Shown here piece by piece: positions 8,262 to 14,767 of a stretch of DNA of 30,360 bases (its first letter is position 1; each line of letters starts with the position of its first letter). The stretch is from JBCDIQ01 sp039024295 (lineage in GTDB: Bacteria; Bacteroidota; Bacteroidia; J057): contig JBCDIQ010000017.1 of the NCBI GenBank assembly GCA_039024295.1, positions 1 through 30,360 of the forward strand, read 5' to 3'. The translations under genes were made by a program, and so were the position numbers. The notes beneath the pieces were generated by a model. That model ran no database searches. It saw only the letters and a list, made by a program, of their open reading frames with translations, and was not told where the DNA came from.

Positions 8262-9080
8262 ATGCTTCACAACCTCCCGCCCCTCACCCTCTCCACCCTA
8301 AAATCCCACATGGTCCCAGTAGAGGGCGGCCCTTTCACCATGGGAGGAGAAAGCGGCTATGACAATTCCCTTCCTGCCCATGAAGTGACACTGGACGGCT
8401 TCCTGATGTGCCGCTTTCCAGTCACCCAAGCTTTATACGAGGAGGTCATGAACAAAAACCCCTCCGCATTTCCTCATCCCCAACGACCTGTGGAGCAGGC
8501 AAGCTGGTACGATGCGATCACCTTTTGCAATACCCTGAGCCGGAAGCATAAGTTTCAGGAAGCTTACCTAATTAATACCGAGCGCAAGGACCCCAATAAC
8601 CAGAGTGAGAACGACGACCTAAAATACACTGTATCCCTGGTGCCAAATGCCAATGGCTACCGCCTGCCCACTGAGGCCGAGTGGGAATATGCTGCCCGTG
8701 GTGGGGAGTATGCACAGCCTTTTGAATTCGCCGGCTCCCCCAACAAAAAAGAAGTTGCGGTTTTTGATGACAACAGCCACGGCATAAGCCTGCCTGTGGG
8801 CTTGCGTACGCCCAATGCACTCGGGCTATACGACCTTTCAGGTAATGTATATGAGTGGTTGTGGGATTGGTTCGATGGAACCTATTACGAAATGTGCAAG
8901 GAACAAGGGACTGTGGTGAACACTATTGGTCCTGGTGCCGGATCAAGGCGAGTGGTTCGTGGGGGTTCGTGGTTCTTCAGCAATGATGACTTCCTCCGTG
9001 TTGCCTTCCGCGACGGCGTCCAACCGGACTTCCGGGTCAGCTATATCGGGTTTCGTCTCTGCCGGTACTCATCTGAGTAG
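8262..9080 (+). CDS. FGE-sulfatase/CLec-fold protein, copy 4, hypervariable
   Basis: A 272-residue paralogue, closest to copy 1 over most of its length; many stretches, including the codons around GYRLPTEAEWEYA, are almost identical. The start MLHNLPPLTLSTLK matches copy 2. Landmarks are GGPFTMGGE, FPVTQALYEEVM, GLYDLSGNVYEWLWDW, RVVRGGSW and IGFRLCRYSSE. As in the other copies, the FGE catalytic cysteines are absent from the segment after SW. The variable segment is 8973-9044. It is the last gene of the probable Roco-FGE operon. No obvious terminator follows; repeat-like noncoding DNA begins soon after. It is cytoplasmic, since there is no signal peptide. Confidence 0.92.
   Translation: MLHNLPPLTLSTLKSHMVPVEGGPFTMGGESGYDNSLPAHEVTLDGFLMCRFPVTQALYEEVMNKNPSAFPHPQRPVEQASWYDAITFCNTLSRKHKFQEAYLINTERKDPNNQSENDDLKYTVSLVPNANGYRLPTEAEWEYAARGGEYAQPFEFAGSPNKKEVAVFDDNSHGISLPVGLRTPNALGLYDLSGNVYEWLWDWFDGTYYEMCKEQGTVVNTIGPGAGSRRVVRGGSWFFSNDDFLRVAFRDGVQPDFRVSYIGFRLCRYSSE
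8973..9044 (+). other. DGR-like variable region of FGE copy 4
   Basis: Twenty-four codons between GGSW and IGFRLC: seven variable codons ending C or T (ttc ttc agc aat gat gac ttc), fixed ctc cgt gtt gcc, then variable ttc, gac ggc gtc, gac ttc and gtc agc tat around fixed Arg and Pro codons. The flanks on both sides are nearly identical to copy 1 (RGGSW before; IGFRLCRYS after), so the difference is confined to this window. Confidence 0.75.
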
Positions 9081-9131
9081 CTGGTTAGCGTTTGTGCCTT
9101 TTACCCTCTTACGCTTTTTAGTAGCATGGGT

Positions 9132-9219
9132 ATGCGTAGCGCAGCGGAGCATTTTTTTTGCGGTTTTTTTGGGGGGAGGGTGTTAAGGGGTGCGGGGTTG
9201 AAAACCCCGAGCTACGCAT
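9132..9219. repeat. palindromic intergenic element
   Basis: ATGCGTAGC at 9132-9140 is matched by its reverse complement GCTACGCAT at 9211-9219. Between them, CGGGGTT-GAA-AACCCCG (9193-9209) forms a tight 7-bp hairpin. The layout is like a REP/BIME-type or MITE-like element; copy number cannot be judged from one window. Confidence 0.5.
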
Positions 9220-9261
9220 GGGCGATTTTGCCTGCGACCTTTAATTCAAACCACCCATTTT

Positions 9262-9287
9262 GTCATCGCGAACTTGTGGAGCGATCT
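9262..9287 (+). repeat. dispersed-repeat-like GTCATCGCGA element
   Basis: The segment begins GTCATCGCGA and ends GGAGCGATCT. It has the same pattern as a minus-strand segment at 20484-20511 (GTCGTCCCGA ... GGAGGGATCT). Sequences of this form are often scattered between genes in environmental bacteria. The match is by eye. Confidence 0.4.
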
Positions 9288-10021
9288 GAGGGGGTGGTTG
9301 TGAACATTGGCTAGGCCCCTCGACTGCCACTACTTATGACAACTTCTGCAGTAATTTGATTATCAATGTGTTATTGGTAGGGATTTAAGGGTAATGGTGA
9401 GAAAGTTGGGATGTCCGACTTTTTCATTTATGCAACATCTGCAAAAATCTACCCCTGTAAAATCAAGGCAAGCCTTGACTGAGTCCTTCGCCGCCCCCGC
9501 TGTTTGAAGAGGCCAACGCGCATGTTTTCTGCGAAAATTTGGGCAGGCACGATCAACCAGTCCTGCACCTCTTTGTCAGCAGATTCTCGGACCCTTCGAT
9601 CTGTACAGCAGTAACGCATCAGGGATATCTCCACTCGAGGGGTCAAAAACGGGGCTTTAAATATGAGTAGACGCTGCGCCTTTCTATCCGCCCTGTTATG
9701 TCGAGCCTGTCGAGACATCTAGTAAGTATTTGAAAATCAATTCTTTTACCTTTCAGCTTCCTAAAGCTTGACCCAAATAAACACGCTATTAAAATAATCC
9801 ACAAAAATTGCCAAAGAACCAAAAATCATAATCACCAAGCACGTGAAATTCAAGAGGTTCGTAAAAATGCCACCTATATTTCAAAAAAAAGTTGGCACAT
9901 TCGTAGGGGTAAGGCCGCGAATGATTGTCCTCCTTACGTCTGAGAGATATACACATATAATTTCACCTGACCATGAGCCGTTCTTTTACCCTCAAATTTC
10001 AATTTTCAACAAAAATCCATT

Positions 10022-11335
10022 ATGAAAATTAACCCCCTCTATGTTAAACGTACCGCCTGCATCGTGCTGGCTGCGTTTGCACTGATCGGCTGTGTGCGTG
10101 ACAAATGCGACATGGAATACAACTACATGGAGTATTCCCCGATGTACATGTCTCGATCTGATTTCCTAAACGCAGTGAAGACAGAAGCCCCTCGCAACCT
10201 GGAAAACCCAGGAAAGATTTATGTGTATGGCGATTTATTGCTCGTCAATGAAGTGGCAAAAGGCGTTCACATTTTTGACAACCAAAACCCTGAAGCCCCG
10301 GTTGCCCTGTCGTTTTTAGCAGTCCCAGGCAACTACGACATTTCCGTGAAATGTGACCACCTGTACCTAGACAGCAGCACGGATTTACTGGTTTTCAACC
10401 TTACTAATCCATCTGCTCCTGTTCTGACTCAGCGCTTGACCAATGCGTTACCTAACTTAACTTATTTCCGTGGCTATCAGGCAGACCCTGACCTGGGAGT
10501 GGTAGTTGGATGGAGAGGAGAAATGAAGACAGGCAAGTTCTCATGTGAAGATGGTGGCTTATCCACTATTATTGAGATGAATCGTGTGGAGCCTTCGCAG
10601 GTAGATAACCCTTCTGTAGCAGGTGGCCCTCGTACACGTGGCATCAATCCTGCTGCTAACGGTAAAGCTGGTTCTACTTCACGCTTTGCCATTCAGAACG
10701 ATCACTTATATGTTGCTCAGCCTCAGGAGCTCAAAGTATTGAGCCTTGCAGACTGCTCTGCTCCAGTAGAAGTTCGTGAAATCCCTGTCCAGCTAATGGG
10801 AGGAGAAGTGGAAACTATTTTCCCACTTGATGATAAGCTGTTCCTCGGGTCCACCACCGGCATGTTTATCTATGATGCCCGAAATCCTTCCAATCCTCAA
10901 TTGCTTTCCACCTTCGAGCACGCCACGGCTTGCGATCCGGTTGTTGCAGACCAGAACTACGCATATGTGACCCTGCGCACAGCAGACCGTTTCCAGTGTC
11001 CTGGTTTCACCAATCAGTTGGACGTAATTGACGTGCGCCAGCCAAGCAATCCTCAGTTGGTTCGTAGCTACCCAATGGCAGCACCCGAAGGCCTGGGGAT
11101 CGACGGCAAGTTGTTATTCATCTGCGATGGTCCTTCTGGCCTCAAGGTCTATGACCGTTCAAATCCACAGGACATTGATGAGAACATGATTGCCTCGTTT
11201 GCCAGCATTCTCGCAAAAGATGTGATCCCAAATAACGGCGTACTCATCGCATCGGCTTCGCAAGGTATCTTCCAGTATGATTATTCCAACCCACAGGATA
11301 TTCGTCAGTTGAGCCTGATCCCTGCTGATCAGTAA
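10022..11335 (+). CDS. LVIVD-repeat lipoprotein
   Basis: A 437-residue predicted lipoprotein. The N-terminus has a basic start, a hydrophobic core (TACIVLAAFA) and the lipobox LIGC with Cys24, so it should be lipid-anchored in the envelope. The rest is built of LVIVD-type repeats that form a beta-propeller: units such as GKIYVYGDLLLVNEVAKGVH followed by IFDNQNPEAP, LLVFNLTNPSAP, MFIYDARNPSNP, LDVIDVRQPSNP and LKVYDRSNPQD. These propellers are common surface proteins in Bacteroidota; a ligand is not known. A rho-independent terminator follows directly. It stands alone in its transcription unit. Confidence 0.88.
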   Translation: MKINPLYVKRTACIVLAAFALIGCVRDKCDMEYNYMEYSPMYMSRSDFLNAVKTEAPRNLENPGKIYVYGDLLLVNEVAKGVHIFDNQNPEAPVALSFLAVPGNYDISVKCDHLYLDSSTDLLVFNLTNPSAPVLTQRLTNALPNLTYFRGYQADPDLGVVVGWRGEMKTGKFSCEDGGLSTIIEMNRVEPSQVDNPSVAGGPRTRGINPAANGKAGSTSRFAIQNDHLYVAQPQELKVLSLADCSAPVEVREIPVQLMGGEVETIFPLDDKLFLGSTTGMFIYDARNPSNPQLLSTFEHATACDPVVADQNYAYVTLRTADRFQCPGFTNQLDVIDVRQPSNPQLVRSYPMAAPEGLGIDGKLLFICDGPSGLKVYDRSNPQDIDENMIASFASILAKDVIPNNGVLIASASQGIFQYDYSNPQDIRQLSLIPADQ

Positions 11336-11360
11336 AAACAAATCTCCTTTTTTCAGTAAT

Positions 11361-11397
11361 AAACCCCAGAGCGTCACGCGCTTTGGGGTTTTCATTT
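11361..11397 (+). terminator. rho-independent terminator after LVIVD lipoprotein
   Basis: AAACCCCAgAGCG pairs with CGCtTTGGGGTTT around a short loop, followed by TTTTCATTTT. The stem is nearly symmetrical and may also stop the convergent hydrolase gene on the other strand, whose stop codon lies about 40 bp away. Confidence 0.8.
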
Positions 11398-11433
11398 TAG
11401 ATGAAATCAGGGATATTGATCCTGGCTCAACCA

Positions 11434-12300
11434 TCAAGAAGCCCTAAACAGCAAATTCTCCGGCCTTGACAAAAAAGCCCAGGCATCCAGGGCGGTCAGG
11501 TACGGGTCTTCTTCCATGGGAATATGGCCTAATCCTTCGTAAATGATGAGTTCAGAGTTGGGCAGTGCATGGTGGAAGCGATAGGCATTCTCCAATGGCA
11601 ACCAATTATCATCCTTGCCCCAAAGGATTAGCGTGGGTTGGTAAATATGGGGGAGCTTACGGGTATTATCCTTGAACTTGCTGTTCACCATTCGGATAAA
11701 TGCTTTTGGATTTCCTTCTCGGGTAAACAGGTCAAAATACCTATCGGCTAGTTCCGGGGTAATTTTCTCTTCATCGCTATACACCTGCTTGAGGAATGTG
11801 TCAAACATGCCTCGACGAATGGCAAGCCTTACGACATTTTTAAACAGGGGGGTACGTGCCATTTTAAACGGGAGCGGAATGCTTTTGTCATCCATGAATC
11901 CCGCAGAACCAATTAGAATCAGCCGATTAACCCGTTCTGGATACCTGAGGGCAAACTCCCATGCCATCCACCCGCCGAGGGAACTTCCTCCCATAAAGCA
12001 AGCATCTACTTCCAGACGAGCCAAAAACTCGCGGATAAACTCAAGAAAATACTCAATGGTATAGGTTTCCTCAGTTGGGGTATCGGAGAGGCCAAATCCA
12101 GGCATATCCAACCGGATCACCTGGAATTTATCTTTCAATTCAGATGTCCAGCCGTCATAGGTGTGGAGGGAAGAAAATGCTCCATGTAGCAGCAATAAAG
12201 GCTTTCCATTTCCTTCTACCCGGTAATGGACCATTCTATCCTTAATGACCATAAAGCGGGAGGCTTCATTGGTATATTTTCTGATTATCTCAGGATTCAT
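11434..12300 (-). CDS. alpha/beta hydrolase
   Basis: An alpha/beta-hydrolase-fold enzyme of 288 residues when started at the ATG at 12300 (MNPEIIRKY). The frame is open to a TTG at 12327, but that TTG falls inside a -7-like box, so the ATG is preferred. Visible fold features are the oxyanion motif LLLHGAFSS, nucleophile elbow GSSLGG with Ser107, the acid in LWGKDDNWLP (Asp230 or 231), and catalytic His259 in GLGHIPMEEDP. This is the layout of meta-cleavage-product hydrolases and related esterases or haloperoxidases. The substrate is unknown. There is no signal peptide, so it is cytoplasmic. It is transcribed convergently with the LVIVD lipoprotein and divergently from the repeat surface protein. 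Confidence 0.92.
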   Translation of the reverse strand: MNPEIIRKYTNEASRFMVIKDRMVHYRVEGNGKPLLLLHGAFSSLHTYDGWTSELKDKFQVIRLDMPGFGLSDTPTEETYTIEYFLEFIREFLARLEVDACFMGGSSLGGWMAWEFALRYPERVNRLILIGSAGFMDDKSIPLPFKMARTPLFKNVVRLAIRRGMFDTFLKQVYSDEEKITPELADRYFDLFTREGNPKAFIRMVNSKFKDNTRKLPHIYQPTLILWGKDDNWLPLENAYRFHHALPNSELIIYEGLGHIPMEEDPYLTALDAWAFLSRPENLLFRAS

Positions 12301-12324
12301 GTGGTAGGTTGCGCAGCTTTGAAG

Positions 12325-12354
12325 CAAAAATTTACCAAAAAATCTATTCTCAAA
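12325..12354 (-). promoter_or_regulatory. candidate promoter of alpha/beta hydrolase
   Basis: Read on the minus strand, TTTG (12354-12351) is followed after 18 bp by AATTTTTG (12332-12325), close to TTTG-N19-TAnnTTTG. The ATG at 12300 lies 24 bp downstream. The A/T-rich context makes a chance match possible. Confidence 0.3.
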
Positions 12355-12485
12355 AAAATTATGGGTCAGTGGTTACCCTACGAAGACTCCTCGCATAAAG
12401 GGGTGTTCTTATCCGGCAAACTTACTCTCTTCAGCCGGGTAAATTATTTCGAATAGCAAATCTTCATACTCAAATCTTAACCGCC

Positions 12486-14762
12486 ATGAGATACCTTTAT
12501 CTGATGACCACTACCCTATTGTGCCTGATTTTTCATTCATCCAACGCCCAAAACGTAGGGGTAGGAACCAATAATCCCCAAGAACGACTTCACGTCAGAG
12601 GAAATACCAGGGTCAGCACACTCGCTGGTAACAATCGTCTGGTATATGGTGATAATAATGGGACCCTCCGTTTGGTTGGAACGGGAACCGCTGGACAGGT
12701 ACTGACTTCCACAGGAGCAGGAGTGCCCATATGGACCACTCCCATTGGTGGGGAATGGCTGCTTACGGGAAATGCCGGTACCAGTCCAGCTACCAATTTT
12801 CTGGGAACAACGGATAGCCTTGACCTCATCTTCCGAACCCATAACCAGGAACGTATCAGAACTTTTGCAAACGGAAATGTGAGCATTGATCGTGCTGGGA
12901 CATCCAACAATCGTCTGTATATAAATCAGGATGACCCCACAGGTTTTTACTCCGCTCGATTTGATCAAACCTCTGCAAATAACGGAACCAAAGGGGGCCT
13001 CTATAATTATGTTGCTAATACTGGCACTGGCGCGAGATACGGTTTGTATAATTACATCTACCAAAACGCGAATTCTAACGCCATTTTTTATGGCCAATAC
13101 AACTACCTGCCGGCCTATGGCCTGGGGACAAAATACGGCACCAGAACACAGATGTTCCTGAGCGGCACCAATGCGAGTCCTGCTTATGAAAGTTATGCTT
13201 ACTTAACGGCTTATGGGACAGGGGAGCGATATGGCAGGTTCCTGGACATGTACAGCACCAACACAGCTACAGGGGAGAATTATGGAACCTACCACCGTAT
13301 CCGGGGAACAGGTGCTGGGGCCAAACATGGTCTTTATAACAGCATGGAATCCAATGCGGGTGCTAACTATGGGGTTTTCAATGACATGGTCGCAACAGGT
13401 ACTGGCGTTCAAGCGGGTATTTACACCACCTACCCCAATACCAATACACATACCGGCACACAGTATGGGGCCTATAACTACATCTTTGGCAGTGGAGCAA
13501 CAGGTGTCACCTACGGTGTGCGCAACTATGTCGCACGGGCATCTAATAGCACTCAATACGGCACCTCTAACTATATCTCTAATGCGGGTAACGGAACTAA
13601 GTATGGCTCTTACAACTATGTATCTTCGGCTGGAACGGGTGTTCACTATGGAGTTTATGCGAGTGCTTACGGTGATAATAATCGAGCGGTTTATGCCACC
13701 AACAGTGATACCGCAGGATGGGCTGGATACTTCTACGGCAGGACCTATGTGAGAGAACGCCTTGGGGTTGGCATTGCCAAGCCGGAAAAACGGTTTCATG
13801 TCAGAGACAACAGCAACTCTACAGATGCTTCGGCAGTCATCGAAAATATAAACACCGGCATTGACGCAGATGTGACCCTGAACCTACGCACCAACCGAAG
13901 CGGTACGCGGGTGAATTATGCCCTGGGGATTAATAACTCTATGGCACGTGACCTCCAGTTGTGTGAATCCAATTGGGTGGGTTCCAACATTCGCATGATG
14001 GTGGATGAAGTGACGGGCTATGTGATGATCGGAAATTCCGGCTATTATCGGACAGGAACTGACGGGGCCACCAGCCCAACAGAACGCCTGGATGTACGCG
14101 GCAACCTGGATGCAACCGGCACCAAAAACTTCATCATTGACCACCCGGATGATCCTTATAATAAAATCCTGCGCCATTTCTGCATTGAGTCAAATGAAGG
14201 CATGGTGATGTACCGAGGCAAAATCACCCTGGATGCAAATGGGGAAGCCAACGTTTCGCTGCCGGATTATTTCCCAGGACTCACAGACGAAACCAACGCC
14301 ACGGTTATCCTCACCCCAATCGGCCGGCAGCCATTTCTGACCAGTTATGAATTAAATACAGACAACACTTTTAGCGTGTATGGCGATCCCAATCGGGAAG
14401 TTTCCTATCAGGTATCCGCAGAACGAGATGACAAATCCTATCAATATTATAAGCGTCCGGTAGAGCAGGACAAAGACCCTAGCTTTACCCCAAAAGGATA
14501 CTTGCTCAGTCCAGAAGCATATGGCATTACGCCTGAGCCGCAGATGATAGATCCTGCGCCTAAACCAGGCGGATCGATGCTGCCACCGGATAAAACCTTG
14601 CCTAATGAAGCTGAAATTGAAGCGGAGGCCTCAGAACAGGAAAAAGCTTACCAGTTGCGAATTCAGCGACAGCAACAAGAACGAAAGCTCCAGGAAGCGC
14701 AAGACAAGCTGGAAGAGAAAGCGCGCAGCATTATGGAACAGCAAGCATCCGCTCAACATTAA
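12486..14762 (+). CDS. secreted tandem-repeat surface protein
   Basis: A 758-residue exported protein. The signal peptide (MRYLYLMTTTLLCLIFHSSN, then AQ) is followed by NVGVGTNNPQERLHVRGNTR, an N-terminal motif frequent in Bacteroidota tail-fibre-like surface proteins and found again in part near residue 430. Residues about 169-405 are some 14-16 degenerate units of 15-18 residues built on YGxYNYxxxxGTG, expected to form a repetitive beta structure or trimeric stalk. A conserved C-terminal module begins near KNFIIDHPDDPYNKILRHFC. The last about 50 residues (EAEIEAEASEQEKAYQLRIQ onward) form a Glu/Gln-rich coiled coil. There is no T9SS sorting domain, so how it is held on the cell is unclear. 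The next gene starts 5 bp later. Confidence 0.85.
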   Translation: MRYLYLMTTTLLCLIFHSSNAQNVGVGTNNPQERLHVRGNTRVSTLAGNNRLVYGDNNGTLRLVGTGTAGQVLTSTGAGVPIWTTPIGGEWLLTGNAGTSPATNFLGTTDSLDLIFRTHNQERIRTFANGNVSIDRAGTSNNRLYINQDDPTGFYSARFDQTSANNGTKGGLYNYVANTGTGARYGLYNYIYQNANSNAIFYGQYNYLPAYGLGTKYGTRTQMFLSGTNASPAYESYAYLTAYGTGERYGRFLDMYSTNTATGENYGTYHRIRGTGAGAKHGLYNSMESNAGANYGVFNDMVATGTGVQAGIYTTYPNTNTHTGTQYGAYNYIFGSGATGVTYGVRNYVARASNSTQYGTSNYISNAGNGTKYGSYNYVSSAGTGVHYGVYASAYGDNNRAVYATNSDTAGWAGYFYGRTYVRERLGVGIAKPEKRFHVRDNSNSTDASAVIENINTGIDADVTLNLRTNRSGTRVNYALGINNSMARDLQLCESNWVGSNIRMMVDEVTGYVMIGNSGYYRTGTDGATSPTERLDVRGNLDATGTKNFIIDHPDDPYNKILRHFCIESNEGMVMYRGKITLDANGEANVSLPDYFPGLTDETNATVILTPIGRQPFLTSYELNTDNTFSVYGDPNREVSYQVSAERDDKSYQYYKRPVEQDKDPSFTPKGYLLSPEAYGITPEPQMIDPAPKPGGSMLPPDKTLPNEAEIEAEASEQEKAYQLRIQRQQQERKLQEAQDKLEEKARSIMEQQASAQH

Positions 14763-14767
14763 TCATC

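Larger units (their letters stand above)
9081..10021. other. long intergenic region with repeat-like elements
   Basis: About 940 bp without a convincing gene. It holds a hairpin-bearing palindromic element (9132-9219), a GTCATCGCGA...GGAGCGATCT sequence (9262-9287), and an interrupted palindrome around TCGAGCCTGTCGAGACAT (about 9699-9718). An 89-codon minus-strand ORF (9449-9718) starts inside that palindrome and resembles no protein I know. An inverted GTAAGG/CCTTAC pair lies at 9909-9937. I looked here for a DGR template repeat, an avd gene or a reverse transcriptase and saw none. Confidence 0.6.

Noticed and set aside
5681..9080. Reading the FGE-fold proteins as true formylglycine-generating enzymes or sulfatase activators
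   Set aside because: The two catalytic cysteines expected after the RGGSW motif are absent, that segment is hypervariable, and no sulfatase gene is nearby.
5681..9080. Treating the tandem FGE genes as a simple recent duplication with neutral drift
   Set aside because: Drift would favour third-position changes; the variable segment shows the opposite, while the rest of the genes diverge normally.
9081..10021. A DGR template repeat or reverse transcriptase in the long gap after the FGE array
   Set aside because: No stretch matches the VR flanks (ctccgtgttgcc, atcgggtttcgt) and no frame contains RT-like motifs.
12301..12327. The nine-residue N-terminal extension of the hydrolase from a TTG
   Set aside because: It falls inside a -7-like box; the ATG at 12300 gives the normal start.
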